Shown here: one piece after another, positions 11,520 through 20,079 of the stretch
Layout: every line of letters starts with the position of its first letter
Position numbering within the stretch: position 1 is the stretch's first letter
NCBI RefSeq assembly: GCF_000620465.1
Contig: NZ_JIBE01000003.1
Coordinates: 248,001 to 312,000, forward strand
From: Ralstonia sp. UNC404CL21Col
GTDB taxonomy: Bacteria; Pseudomonadota; Gammaproteobacteria; Burkholderiales; Burkholderiaceae
Length of the DNA: 64,000 bases
Direction of reading: 5' to 3'
Translations under genes and position numbers: made by a program
Notes under the pieces: generated by a model
Databases searched by the model: none
Told to the model about the DNA's origin: nothing
Seen by the model: only the letters and a program-made list of their open reading frames with translations

Positions 11520-12326
11520 CTATTGAGGCGGCAAGTAGCGCATCGGATCGACCGGCTTACCGTTGCGGCGCACTTCAAAATGAAGCTTCACGCGATCCGC
11601 ATCAGTACTGCCCATTTCGGCGATCTTCTGCCCTTTCTTGACCGTGGATTGCTCGGTGACCAGAACCTTGTCGTTGTTGCCGTAGGCGGTCAGGAACGTG
11701 TCGTTGTGTTTGATGATGACAAGATTCCCGTACCCACGCAAGGGTCCAACGTGGATCACTTTTCCGTCGTCGGCGGCGACCACGGCATCACCACGTTTGC
11801 CACCAATGTCGATGCCCTTGTTGCTCTTGTCATCGAAACGGTTGATGAGCGAGCCGCGTGCCGGCCAGGCCAGCGAGATTGCGCTGTCGCTTGCCCCGGC
11901 AGGAGCGCTGGACGACGCTGCGGACGGCGGCGTGGGGGGCGTCGAATCGACCGGTTGCGTAGTCGTGTTAGGCGGGCGAACCGGTGTGACGACGGCCCCG
12001 GTGCCGCTGACATCGGCGTTTGGCGGAACAACGCGTAACAGCTGATCGACTTCGATCTGGTTCGGGTTGGCGATGTTGTTCCACGCCACCAGGTCTCGCG
12101 GCGCTTGGCCGTTGCGCAGGGCGATGCTGTACAAGGTATCGCCACGCTTGACCCGATAGTAGCCGGGGGGCGGCGGCTCTTGCGAGGTGGCCCCGGTGCT
12201 GCCGGCGCGCGAGGTGCGGTCGAGAACGGGGGCCTGATTGCCGGAGGATGCGCAAGCCGCCAATAGTGCGGCCGACACCATCGCCACGGCGAGCCGGCCT
12301 GCGCGTGCGGGGCTTGGACGGTTCAT
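11520..12326 (-). CDS. nlpD: NlpD-like LysM/M23 lipoprotein, catalytically degenerate
   Basis: A 268-residue lipoprotein (lipobox LLAAC after a 25-residue signal), with a LysM peptidoglycan-binding domain ([18 protein letters not shown]), a Pro/Thr-rich linker and a C-terminal LytM/M23 domain. The zinc ligands of active M23 peptidases are not all there: the first His position reads SNKGIDI, the middle one YGNN, and the last motif VKLHFE keeps only one His. This is the pattern of E. coli NlpD, a non-enzymatic activator of amidase AmiC at division. ATG 12326 has a GGAG site; an alternative ATG at 12347 does not. It sits between pcm and rpoS. Confidence 0.92.
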   Translation of the reverse strand: MNRPSPARAGRLAVAMVSAALLAACASSGNQAPVLDRTSRAGSTGATSQEPPPPGYYRVKRGDTLYSIALRNGQAPRDLVAWNNIANPNQIEVDQLLRVVPPNADVSGTGAVVTPVRPPNTTTQPVDSTPPTPPSAASSSAPAGASDSAISLAWPARGSLINRFDDKSNKGIDIGGKRGDAVVAADDGKVIHVGPLRGYGNLVIIKHNDTFLTAYGNNDKVLVTEQSTVKKGQKIAEMGSTDADRVKLHFEVRRNGKPVDPMRYLPPQ

Positions 12327-12348
12327 GGAGCTCCGGGAAATGAACATG

Positions 12349-13293
12349 CTAAACAGTTCCTGATTTTAACGGGACAAAGAAAACGCCTTCAAGCGCGGTA
12401 CTGTGAAACTGGAAGCGGCTGCGGCGCTCGATGAGAACGAGCTGCTGCGCCGGGCCGCTGCTGCGGTCGGTGGCCACAGGGGCAATCAGCCGGCCGCCAA
12501 CGGTGAGCTGGTCGAGCAGCGCCTGCGGCACCTCCAGCCCCGCCGCCGCCAGGATGATGGCGTCAAACGGCGCGGCCTTCGGCAGCCCGAGCATGCCGTC
12601 GCCATAGTGCAGACGGATGTTTGGCACGCGGAGTGGCCGCAAGTTCGCTTTGGCTTTTTCATGCAGCGGCCGAACGCGCTCGATCGAATACACCTCGTCG
12701 GCGAGCTGTGCCAGAACGGCAGCCTGATAGCCGCAGCCGGTACCGATTTCCAGCACGCGCGCGAGCGGCAGGCCGGTGCGACTGGGCCGCCCACTCAATA
12801 ACAACTCAATCATCCGTCCGACCACCGACGGCTTCGAGATCGTTTGCTGATGGCCGATGGGCAACGCGGAATCTTCGTAGGCCTGCGAGGCTAGGCCGGC
12901 GTCGACGAACAAATGGCGGGACACGGTGCCGATGGCTGCCAGCACGCGCTTGTCGCTCACGCCCCCGGCTTGCACCCGACCGACCAATGCCTGACGCGCA
13001 CGGTCCGAGGCCATACCGCCAGCCGCCGCATGTGCTGCCGCCGTGCGGGCCTGCACCGCGCTCGCAGCAACGGCGCCGACCGCAGCGTCGACCCCCGCCA
13101 CGCGCTGCGGCGCAGGTGCCGGGGCAGAAGCCGGCGACGCGCGCTCGACCGATGCCGCACGCGCCGGCGTAGGGCGTGACACCGCGCTCACCCCGGACGA
13201 GATGCGCGTTTCACGCTGGCGCTCCACGGGCTTGCGCTCGACGACTGCATCGAGCGTCAACGGAAAACGCCGGTCGCGCGGACGTTCAGACAT
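12349..13293 (-). CDS. pcm: Protein-L-isoaspartate O-methyltransferase with N-terminal extension
   Basis: A SAM-dependent repair enzyme that methylates isoaspartyl residues in damaged proteins. The catalytic domain (about residues 100-314) shows the substrate/SAM block [20 protein letters not shown] and motif [18 protein letters not shown]. At 314 residues it is about 100 longer than E. coli Pcm (208); the extra N-terminus is rich in Ala, Arg, Ser and Pro with no domain I recognise. ATG 13293 may be correct or may overextend the protein, since an internal start nearer residue 80-100 would give the family length. Operon partner of surE, nlpD and rpoS, 15 bp after surE. Confidence 0.93.
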   Translation of the reverse strand: MSERPRDRRFPLTLDAVVERKPVERQRETRISSGVSAVSRPTPARAASVERASPASAPAPAPQRVAGVDAAVGAVAASAVQARTAAAHAAAGGMASDRARQALVGRVQAGGVSDKRVLAAIGTVSRHLFVDAGLASQAYEDSALPIGHQQTISKPSVVGRMIELLLSGRPSRTGLPLARVLEIGTGCGYQAAVLAQLADEVYSIERVRPLHEKAKANLRPLRVPNIRLHYGDGMLGLPKAAPFDAIILAAAGLEVPQALLDQLTVGGRLIAPVATDRSSGPAQQLVLIERRSRFQFHSTALEGVFFVPLKSGTV

Positions 13294-13308
13294 GAGCCAC
13301 CATGCCGA

Positions 13309-14064
13309 TCATGGCGTCTGCCAGCGGCGCACGCTGCGCAGTTGGGCCGTATCGGTCAGATCAAGCTGCAGCGGCGTCAGCGAGACGAAGCCGTGCGCAA
13401 CGGCGTGGAAATCGGTGCCCTCGCTGGCGTCTTTAGCATCGCCGGCGGCACCGACCCAGAAGATCGGCTCGCCGCGCGGATTGGCCTGACGGATCACCGG
13501 CTGCGACTGGTGCCGCTTGCCCAGACGCGTCGCACGCCAACCCGCCAGCTCGGCGTACGGCAGATTCGGGATATTGACGTTCAGCAGGACCGGCCCATCG
13601 AGCGGATCGGACAGATAGCGCTCGACCACCTCGCGGGCCACGCGCTCGGCGGCGTCGAGGTGCGTCCAGCCCTTGTCAACTTGCGAAAACGCAATCGACG
13701 GAATACCGAACAGATGGCCTTCGATGGCGGCGGCGACGGTGCCGGAATACAGCACGTCTTCGCCCATGTTCTGGCCCTGGTTGATACCGGAGACGACCAG
13801 ATCGGGCTTCTCTTCGATCATGCCGGTCAGCGCGATGTGCACGCAGTCCGTCGGTGTGCCGTTGACGAAACGAAACCCCTTCTGGGCACCTTCCGTCGCC
13901 TCGAACACCGAAAGCGGACGCTGCAGCGTAAGCGAGTTGGAAGCGCCGCTGTGGTTCTGCTCCGGCGCGACCACCGTCACGCGGCCCAGCGGGCTCAGCG
14001 CGCGATGCAGCGCCGCGAGCCCAGGGGCGAGGTATCCGTCGTCGTTGGCAATGAGAATATGCAT
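13309..14064 (-). CDS. surE: 5'/3'-nucleotidase (survival protein) SurE
   Basis: A 251-residue metal-dependent nucleotidase/exopolyphosphatase. The metal site begins with the N-terminal IANDDG (Asp8, Asp9), and further SurE blocks are visible: [25 protein letters not shown] and [24 protein letters not shown] 14064 gives the canonical [10 protein letters not shown] start. A TACAAT box lies only 7 bp upstream, so the transcript would begin at or next to the start codon. It heads the surE-pcm-nlpD-rpoS group. Confidence 0.97.
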   Translation of the reverse strand: MHILIANDDGYLAPGLAALHRALSPLGRVTVVAPEQNHSGASNSLTLQRPLSVFEATEGAQKGFRFVNGTPTDCVHIALTGMIEEKPDLVVSGINQGQNMGEDVLYSGTVAAAIEGHLFGIPSIAFSQVDKGWTHLDAAERVAREVVERYLSDPLDGPVLLNVNIPNLPYAELAGWRATRLGKRHQSQPVIRQANPRGEPIFWVGAAGDAKDASEGTDFHAVAHGFVSLTPLQLDLTDTAQLRSVRRWQTP

Positions 14065-14071
14065 GGCGCGG

Positions 14072-14077
14072 ATTGTA
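14072..14077 (-). promoter_or_regulatory. Candidate -10 box of surE, leaderless arrangement
   Basis: On the minus strand TACAAT is followed by seven bases (CCGCGCC) and then the surE ATG. No good -35 is seen. If used, transcription starts at the A of the ATG or the base before it. Confidence 0.45.
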
Positions 14078-14272
14078 ACCGAGCAACGTTCGCGAATCGT
14101 GCTCCTGCACACGTTCTACGCGCTTACAAAAAATGCATCGACAAGCCGCGGGATTCATCGCGTCCAGCCAAATCGAACGACCGTGCTTTTATTCGGTTAC
14201 ACTGCCGGACGAGATCGCGTGCAATGCATGCGAGATGGCGAACAATCCAACGCAAGACTGTTGAGGAGACAC

Positions 14273-15250
14273 ATGATGAAAGCCGTCGTCTGCAAAACCT
14301 GGGGTCCGCCCGAATCGCTGGTGATCGAAACGCTGCCGGACCTCTCGCCCGGCGCCGGCGAAGTCGTGATCGACGTAAAGGCCGCGGGGGTGAATTTTCC
14401 TGACGTGCTGATCATCCAGAACAAGTACCAGTTCAAGCCGGAGCTGCCGTTTACGCCGGGCTCGGAAGTCGCGGGCGTGGTCAATGCCGTCGGCGAAGGC
14501 GTGTCGCATCTGAAGGCCGGCGACCACGTGATCGCGTTTCTTGGCCAGGGCGCGTTTGCTTCACAGGTCAAGGCTTCGGCCAAGGTGGTCATGCCGATGC
14601 CGCCAGGCATGGCGTTCGACACCGCTGCGGCGTTCACGCTGACATACGGCACATCGCACCACGCGGTGGTCGATCGCGGGCAACTGAAGGCCGGCGAAAC
14701 GATGCTCGTGCTCGGCGCGGCGGGCGGTGTCGGGCTGGCGGCCATCGAGATCGGCAAGGCGATCGGTGCGCGCGTCATCGCTGCGGCATCGAGCGACGAG
14801 AAACTCGCAGTCTGCAAGGACCACGGCGCCGACGCCCTCATCAACTATTCGACCGAACACCTGCGCGAGCGCATCAAGGAACTGACCGACGGCAAAGGCC
14901 CGGACGTGATCTATGACCCGGTCGGCGGCATCTATGCGGAGCCGGCGTTCCGCTCGATCGCCTGGCGGGGCCGCTACCTCGTGGTCGGATTTGCCAACGG
15001 AGAGATCCCCAAGATGCCGCTGAATTTGGCGTTGCTGAAAGGCGCGTCGCTGGTGGGCGTGTTCTGGGGCGAATTCGCGCGCCGCGAGCCGAAGGCGAAT
15101 CTGGCGAACATGATGCAGATGCTCGGCTGGATGCAGGAAGGCAAGATCCGGCCGCATATCTCTGCACGCTATCCGCTGGAGCAGACGACGCAGGCGCTGC
15201 TGGACATGGCGGCGCGCAAGGTGACGGGCAAGGTCGTGATTCAGCCTTAA
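14273..15250 (+). CDS. NADPH:quinone oxidoreductase family protein (zinc-free MDR)
   Basis: A 325-residue medium-chain dehydrogenase/reductase of the QOR type, which reduces quinones or related enones with NADPH. The substrate-domain signature (GVNFPDVLIIQNKYQFK, GSEVAGVVNAVGEG) and the nucleotide-binding motif (LGAAGGVGLAAIEIGKA, about residues 147-163) are intact; the cysteine ligands of zinc-dependent alcohol dehydrogenases are absent. Start chosen at ATG 14273 after GAGGAG (14263-14268); a second ATG follows at once. The open frame to 13673 is antisense to surE. It ends at a strong terminator shared with convergent nemA and is a single-gene unit. Confidence 0.93.
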   Translation: MMKAVVCKTWGPPESLVIETLPDLSPGAGEVVIDVKAAGVNFPDVLIIQNKYQFKPELPFTPGSEVAGVVNAVGEGVSHLKAGDHVIAFLGQGAFASQVKASAKVVMPMPPGMAFDTAAAFTLTYGTSHHAVVDRGQLKAGETMLVLGAAGGVGLAAIEIGKAIGARVIAAASSDEKLAVCKDHGADALINYSTEHLRERIKELTDGKGPDVIYDPVGGIYAEPAFRSIAWRGRYLVVGFANGEIPKMPLNLALLKGASLVGVFWGEFARREPKANLANMMQMLGWMQEGKIRPHISARYPLEQTTQALLDMAARKVTGKVVIQP

Positions 15251-15269
15251 AAACGTCAGCGCTGAACGA

Positions 15270-15306
15270 AAAAAGCCGCGCAGGTTGATCGCCTGCGCGG
15301 CTTTTC
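15270..15306. terminator. Bidirectional intrinsic terminator
   Basis: AAAAGCCGCGCAGG and CCTGCGCGGCTTTT form a 14-bp inverted repeat around TTGATCG, with A and T runs on either side. It separates the quinone oxidoreductase from convergent nemA and can serve both strands. Confidence 0.92.
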
Positions 15307-15325
15307 TCTTTAATGCAACGGTCTA

Positions 15326-16432
15326 TCAGGCCGCTTCTTCCAGCGTCGGGTAGTCGGTGTAGCCCTTTTCCTGGCCGCCGTAGAACGTTGCGCGATCCGG
15401 CTTGTTGAGCGATGCGCCGGCACGGAAGCGCGCCACCAGATCGGGATTGGCGATGAACGGACGACCGAACGCAACGGCATCCGCCAGACCGGAGGCGATC
15501 ATCTGCTCGCCCTCTTCCGCCGTGTATTGGCCGCACACGATGAGCGTGCCCTTGAAGGCGTCGCGCAGTTGGCGACGGAAATCGTTGCTCAGCTCGGGAC
15601 CGCCGGCCCAATCCGGTTCGGCGATGTGCAGGTAGGCGATGCCGCGCTTGGTCAGCTCGCGCGCAAGGTACAGCGCGCTTTCTTCAGCTTGTTCGTCGGC
15701 AATGTCGTGCGCGACGAAGTGCGGCGAGAGGCGGATGCCGACGCGGTCTGCGCCAATCTCGGCGATGGCGGTGTCGACGACTTCGAGGATCAGTCGGGCG
15801 CGGTTTTCCAGGGAGCCGCCGTACTGGTCGGTGCGCTGGTTGCTGTTGGTCGACAGGAATTGGTGCAGCAGGTAACCGTTGGCGGCGTGGATTTCAACGA
15901 AATCGAAACCAGCGCGGCGTGCACGCAGCACGGCCTGGCGGTATTGCGCAATCACACCGGGGATTTCTTCCGTGGCCAGGGCGCGCGGCTCGCTGGTCGG
16001 CACATTGGCGGGCGTGCCGTCGGGCTGCACGACAAAGCTCTGCGCACCCTTGGCGACGATGGCTGACGGCGCGACGGGAGCCTGGCCGTTTTCCTGCAGC
16101 AGCGTGTTCGAAATACGGCCCACGTGCCACAGTTGTTGCGAGATGCGGCCGCCCTTGGCGTGCACGGCATCCACCACCGCCTTCCAGCCGGCTTCCTGTG
16201 CGTCGGTGTACATGCCCGGCGTCCAGGCGTAGCCCTGGCCCTGGCGGGAAATTTGCGTCGCTTCAGTGACGATGAGGCCAGCGGTTGCACGCTGGGCGTA
16301 GTAGATCACGTTCAGTTCGGTCGGCACGTCACCCGGCTGGCCGGCGCGCGAGCGCGTAAGCGGCGCCATGACGACACGATTGGCGAGGGTCGTACGGCCG
16401 GTCTGAACCGGGGACAGCAGTTGTTGAGTCAT
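15326..16432 (-). CDS. nemA: NemA-like alkene reductase (Old Yellow Enzyme family)
   Basis: A 368-residue FMN-dependent ene-reductase of the Old Yellow Enzyme family, close to N-ethylmaleimide reductase, which reduces electrophilic alkenes and nitro compounds. The N-terminal flavin-binding start (VVMAPLTRSRA), the substrate-binding region (SQQLWHVGRIS), HAANGYLLHQFLS, YGGSLENRARL and the C-terminal AFGRPFIANPDL phosphate-binding block are all visible. ATG 16432 has an AGGAG site. It lies 98 bp downstream of a TetR regulator on the same strand, the nemR-nemA arrangement, with an operator-like sequence at 16455-16470 in between. Confidence 0.93.
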   Translation of the reverse strand: MTQQLLSPVQTGRTTLANRVVMAPLTRSRAGQPGDVPTELNVIYYAQRATAGLIVTEATQISRQGQGYAWTPGMYTDAQEAGWKAVVDAVHAKGGRISQQLWHVGRISNTLLQENGQAPVAPSAIVAKGAQSFVVQPDGTPANVPTSEPRALATEEIPGVIAQYRQAVLRARRAGFDFVEIHAANGYLLHQFLSTNSNQRTDQYGGSLENRARLILEVVDTAIAEIGADRVGIRLSPHFVAHDIADEQAEESALYLARELTKRGIAYLHIAEPDWAGGPELSNDFRRQLRDAFKGTLIVCGQYTAEEGEQMIASGLADAVAFGRPFIANPDLVARFRAGASLNKPDRATFYGGQEKGYTDYPTLEEAA

Positions 16433-16454
16433 ATCAGCTCCTGAAAGGCACTAT

Positions 16455-16470
16455 TCGACCGGTCATCTAG
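16455..16470 (-). promoter_or_regulatory. Candidate NemR-type operator before nemA
   Basis: Minus-strand CTAGATGACCGGTCGA matches 12 of 16 positions of the sequence in the regulator's own promoter at 17178-17193. It overlaps two palindromes, GACCGGTC and CCGGT-N8-ACCGG (16459-16476), and lies between a TTGATT and the nemA Shine-Dalgarno, where repressor binding would block transcription. Confidence 0.5.
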
Positions 16471-16480
16471 AACCGGAATC

Positions 16481-16507
16481 AAAGAAAAAGCGAGGAACGT
16501 GCCTCGC
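16481..16507 (-). terminator. Intrinsic terminator after the TetR gene
   Basis: On the minus strand GCGAGG pairs with CCTCGC around a 6-nt loop, followed by TTTTTCTTT. It would end the regulator transcript before nemA, so nemA needs its own promoter. Confidence 0.8.
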
Positions 16508-16530
16508 CGGCAATGGGTTTCAGATTGGAA

Positions 16531-17160
16531 TCAGTGTTTGGGCTTGGCTAGCAGCATTTCGGTTTGCGCGACACAGCTCTTGAACGCGTCGACCGTGCGG
16601 TGCGCCTTGGCCAGCAGTGCGCCGCCCATCCACATGGCGTACAGGCCTTCGGCCAGTTCGTGCGCGTCATGCACAGGCGCCAACGAACCGTCGGCGACAC
16701 CGGCCTCGATTGCGGTGGCGATGCGCTCGACCATGCGCGTCATCCCTGCCGACAACACCTTGCGCATCGGCTCCGACAAATCCGACACCTCTCCCGACAG
16801 CTTGACCGCGAGGCACGTGACTTCGCATGCGCTGCGCTCATGCAGATCGATCCAGGCCATGAAATAGCGCAGCAGCCGTTCACGGGCGGTGATGCGTGTG
16901 TCGTTGAAGAGGCTGACAACGCCCGCGTCGTAGTCCTGGAAATAGCGCTCCAGCATGGCAACGCCAAAGTCTTCCTTGGACCCGAAGTAGTAATAGAACG
17001 AACCCTTCGGCACCTGCGCACGGCCCAGGATTTCCGCCAACCCGACGGCAGAAAAACCTCGCCCGAGGATCAGCTCTGCACCGGCGTCCAGGATGCGATC
17101 GCGGGTGTCGTGCCGGGCTTCGGCGCCTTCAGCGGTGACGGGTTCGGGGTGCTTGTTCAT
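16531..17160 (-). CDS. TetR/AcrR family transcriptional regulator, NemR-like
   Basis: A 209-residue TetR-family repressor. The N-terminal helix-turn-helix occupies about residues 18-62 (RDRILDAGAELILGRGFSAVG, then PKGSFYYYFGSKEDF), followed by a helical ligand domain with two close cysteines (SACEVTCLAVKL) that could sense electrophiles, as the redox-active cysteine of E. coli NemR does; that equivalence is inference. It precedes the Old Yellow Enzyme gene and has a palindromic site in its own promoter, so autorepression and control of nemA are likely. ATG 17160 is chosen because the upstream ATG at 17172 overlaps the -10 box. Confidence 0.9.
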   Translation of the reverse strand: MNKHPEPVTAEGAEARHDTRDRILDAGAELILGRGFSAVGLAEILGRAQVPKGSFYYYFGSKEDFGVAMLERYFQDYDAGVVSLFNDTRITARERLLRYFMAWIDLHERSACEVTCLAVKLSGEVSDLSEPMRKVLSAGMTRMVERIATAIEAGVADGSLAPVHDAHELAEGLYAMWMGGALLAKAHRTVDAFKSCVAQTEMLLAKPKH

Positions 17161-17170
17161 GATGGGTCGC

Positions 17171-17193
17171 ATTGTAGTAGACCGACCGTCTAG
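17171..17193 (-). promoter_or_regulatory. Promoter -10 and operator of the TetR gene
   Basis: TACAAT (17171-17176) lies 10 bp from the chosen ATG, leaving a leader of about 4 nt. Immediately upstream of it is an imperfect palindrome, TAGAC-GGTCG-GTCTA (17178-17192), which fills most of the -35/-10 spacer, as expected for TetR autoregulation. Confidence 0.6.
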
Positions 17194-17248
17194 TTGCATG
17201 ACCCTGCTCGCGACAGGGTCGATATGACGTTTGCGTCTTCCGCAGCGC

Positions 17249-18040
17249 TCAGAGCTTTTCCGTCTCGCCGCTCTTCGGCTGCCAGCGCATCAGGCGTTTT
17301 TCCATCAAGCCGACGAGCCAATCCAGGACCAGCGCAAAGACCGTCAGCACGACGATGCCCGCAAACACGGTGTTGATGTCGAACGTGCCCTCTGCCTGGA
17401 GGATCAGGTAACCGACACCGCGTGCGGAGCCGAGATACTCCCCCACCACCGCCCCGACGAAGGCGAGGCCCACCGACGTATGCAGCGACGAGAACACCCA
17501 GCTCGTCGCGCTCGGCAGATAGACGAAGCGCAGCAGTTGCCGCTGCGATGCGCCTAGCATGCGCGCATTGGCCAGCACGACCGGGCTGACTTCCTTGACG
17601 CCCTGGTAGACGTTGAAGAAGACGATGAAGAACACGAGCGTCACCGCCAGCGCGACCTTTGACCAGATCCCCAGCCCGAACCACACGCCGAAGATCGGCG
17701 CCAGGATCACGCGCGGCATCGAATTGGCCGCCTTGATGTACGGATCCAGCACTGCCGAAGCCGCCGGGCTCAGCGCCAGCCACAAGCCGGCGCCCAGGCC
17801 AGTGGCGGTGCCGATGGCAAAGGCCAGCACTGTCTCGGCCAACGTCACGCCAAGGTGTTGATAGATATCGCCTTCAGAAACGAACCACGCCCAGATGCGC
17901 TGGGCAACGATGAGCGGTTCTCCGAAGAAGAACGCAACTTCCTGCGAGCGCGTGGCGAAGTGCCACACGCCCAACGTGACGACCAGCAGGCCAAGCTGCC
18001 AGGTGCGCAGCGCGAATGGAGAAAGCGGACGGTTAGCCAT
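17249..18040 (-). CDS. ABC transporter permease (nitrate/sulfonate/taurine type)
   Basis: A 263-residue inner-membrane permease of the SsuC/TauC type (BPD transport family) with six predicted membrane segments. The coupling-helix EAA motif is seen as LANARMLGASQRQLLRFVYLP (about residues 160-180). Third gene of the importer, 23 bp after the ATPase. The substrate is not readable from the permease; the family carries sulfonates, nitrate, thiamin precursors, riboflavin precursors and aromatic acids. Confidence 0.9.
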   Translation of the reverse strand: MANRPLSPFALRTWQLGLLVVTLGVWHFATRSQEVAFFFGEPLIVAQRIWAWFVSEGDIYQHLGVTLAETVLAFAIGTATGLGAGLWLALSPAASAVLDPYIKAANSMPRVILAPIFGVWFGLGIWSKVALAVTLVFFIVFFNVYQGVKEVSPVVLANARMLGASQRQLLRFVYLPSATSWVFSSLHTSVGLAFVGAVVGEYLGSARGVGYLILQAEGTFDINTVFAGIVVLTVFALVLDWLVGLMEKRLMRWQPKSGETEKL

Positions 18041-18063
18041 GGATGCAATCGATCAGATTCAGG

Positions 18064-18876
18064 TCAAGCCACGCGGCGGTGCTGCGCATAGCCCTTGAGG
18101 ACTTCCTCGCGCAGGACGTCCCAGATGCGCGAATGCAGGTCGACAAAGCCAGCCTGGTCACGAATCTCGGCCACATCGCGCGGGCGCGGCAGGTCGATGG
18201 TGAATTCACCGATCGGGTGCGTGCCGGGGCCGGCGGCCAGAACGACCACGCGGTCGCTCATGGCAATCGCTTCGTCCAGATCGTGCGTGATGAACAGCAC
18301 CGCCTTGCGCTTGGCGGCCCAGAGGTCGAGCACCTCGTTTTCCATCAGCTGGCGCGTCTGGATGTCGAGCGCGGAAAACGGCTCGTCCATGAGGATGATG
18401 TCGGGATCGAGCACCAGCGTTTGCGCCAGGCTCACGCGTTTGCGCATGCCGCCCGAAAGCTGATGCGGGTAACGGTCTTCAAAGCCAGCCAGCCCGACGC
18501 GCGCGAGCCACGACATGGCGAGGTCACGCGCCTCCTTGTCGGGCATGCCGCGAAACTCCAGCCCGGCCATCACGTTGTCGAGCGCGCTGCGCCACGGCAT
18601 CAGCGCCTCTGCCTGGAACATGTAACCGGCACGACGATTGATGCCGACAAGCGGTTCGCCAAACACCCGGACCTGCCCGGAAGACGGCTGCAACAGGCCC
18701 GCCGCCAGATTCAGCAATGTGGATTTGCCGCAGCCGGTGGGGCCGACCACCGAGACGAACTCGCCGGCCTGCACCTCCAGCGAGGTGTTTTGCACGGCGG
18801 TGTAACGCTGGCCCGGCGTATCGGGCGAGATGAACGTGCAGGTGATCTGATCAAACGAAAGCGCGGGATGGGGCAT
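18064..18876 (-). CDS. ABC transporter ATP-binding protein (SsuB/TauB type)
   Basis: A 270-residue ATPase subunit. Walker A GPTGCGKST, Q-loop FQAEALMPWR, signature LSGGMRKRVSLA, Walker B ILMDEPFSALD and the switch histidine in LFITHDLDEA are all intact, so the subunit should be active. It sits 64 bp after the substrate-binding protein and 23 bp before the permease, forming a complete importer. An upstream CoA-transferase in the same direction suggests an organic acid or amide substrate, but that is inference. Confidence 0.92.
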   Translation of the reverse strand: MPHPALSFDQITCTFISPDTPGQRYTAVQNTSLEVQAGEFVSVVGPTGCGKSTLLNLAAGLLQPSSGQVRVFGEPLVGINRRAGYMFQAEALMPWRSALDNVMAGLEFRGMPDKEARDLAMSWLARVGLAGFEDRYPHQLSGGMRKRVSLAQTLVLDPDIILMDEPFSALDIQTRQLMENEVLDLWAAKRKAVLFITHDLDEAIAMSDRVVVLAAGPGTHPIGEFTIDLPRPRDVAEIRDQAGFVDLHSRIWDVLREEVLKGYAQHRRVA

Positions 18877-18940
18877 GGTCTGCGATCCAAAAGCAATGCG
18901 CCCGGGCGAAACCGGGCGCGTTGCTGAAAGCCTGTGGAAC

Positions 18941-19990
18941 TTACTTGTATTTCGCGTTGGCCTTCTGCACGAAGGTATTAGTGAAGGTCTGGTCGAGCTT
19001 GATCTGCTTGCCCTTCACTTCCGCATCAAACTCCGACAGCGTGCGCAGCGCCGTGGTCGGGCCGTCGGCGGGCATCGTGCCGTCCGGCGAGATCGCCTCA
19101 CGCACCTTCTCCCACGCCGCCAAATACAGCGCACGGTCGCCGAGCAGATAGGCTTCGGGCACCGTCTTGACGATGTCCGAGGGGCCTGCCTTCTGCAGCC
19201 ACTTGAGCGCGCGCACCATGGCGTTGGTCATCGCCTGCGTCGTGTTCGGATTCTTCTGGATGAACGCGGTGGACGCGTACAGGCAGCCGGCCGGCATGTT
19301 GCCGCCAAACACCGCCTTGGTATCGGCCAGCGTGCGGGTATCCGAAACCACGCGGACTTCATTCTTCTGCGTGAGCATCGACATCACCGGGTCCAGGTTG
19401 GCCAGGGCGTCGATCTGGCCCGCACGTACGGCCGCAATCGCCCCGCTGCTCGGGCCCACGCCGATGATCGACACTTCGTTCGGCTTGATGCCGGCGCGCG
19501 CCAGCACGTAGTTGACCATGATGTTGGTCGACGAACCCGGCGCCGTCACGCCGATCTTCTTGCCCTTCAAATCGGCAATCGACTTGAAGTTGGGCATCGT
19601 CTTATTGTTGACCGCCAACACGATCTGCGGTGCGCGCCCTTGCAACACGAACTCCTGATACATCTGGCCCTTGGCCTGCAGCACCAGCGTGTGCTCGTAG
19701 GCACCGCTCACGACGTCGGCGCTACCGCCCACCACAGCCTGCAGCGCTTTTGCACCGCCGGCAAAGTCGACGATTTCAACGTCCAGGCCTTCGTCCTTGA
19801 AATAACCCAGACGCTCGGCAATCGTCAGCGGCAGGTAGTAGAACAGCGCCTTGCCGCCCACCGCGATGGTGACCTTGCTTTTTTCAGGTTTGCCCTGTGC
19901 CAGAACGGCGGGGCTGGCAGCCAGCAGGCTCGTTGCGCACAGTGCTGCGCCCATCCACTTTGCCCAGCGCCCAATGACTCGTGTCCCCAT
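18941..19990 (-). CDS. ABC transporter substrate-binding protein (NMT1/SsuA-like)
   Basis: A 349-residue periplasmic binding protein with a Sec signal peptide (about residues 1-31, ending ASPAVLAQ) and the two-lobed NMT1/SsuA fold (VTIAVGGKALFYYLPLTIAERLG, IADLKGKKIGVTAPGSSTN). ATG 19990 has an AGGAGA Shine-Dalgarno; the longer frame (MNAAEQETG) would bury the signal peptide. It is 89 bp after the CaiB-type gene. The ligand is unknown: similar proteins bind sulfonates, aromatic carboxylates and pyrimidine or riboflavin precursors. Confidence 0.9.
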   Translation of the reverse strand: MGTRVIGRWAKWMGAALCATSLLAASPAVLAQGKPEKSKVTIAVGGKALFYYLPLTIAERLGYFKDEGLDVEIVDFAGGAKALQAVVGGSADVVSGAYEHTLVLQAKGQMYQEFVLQGRAPQIVLAVNNKTMPNFKSIADLKGKKIGVTAPGSSTNIMVNYVLARAGIKPNEVSIIGVGPSSGAIAAVRAGQIDALANLDPVMSMLTQKNEVRVVSDTRTLADTKAVFGGNMPAGCLYASTAFIQKNPNTTQAMTNAMVRALKWLQKAGPSDIVKTVPEAYLLGDRALYLAAWEKVREAISPDGTMPADGPTTALRTLSEFDAEVKGKQIKLDQTFTNTFVQKANAKYK

Positions 19991-20079
19991 GCCTGTCTCC
20001 TGTTCTGCGGCGTTCACTGCCTTGGCGGCGATATTACCGCAACGATTTGCAACACAACATGCGGGATCGTCCTAGCTGC

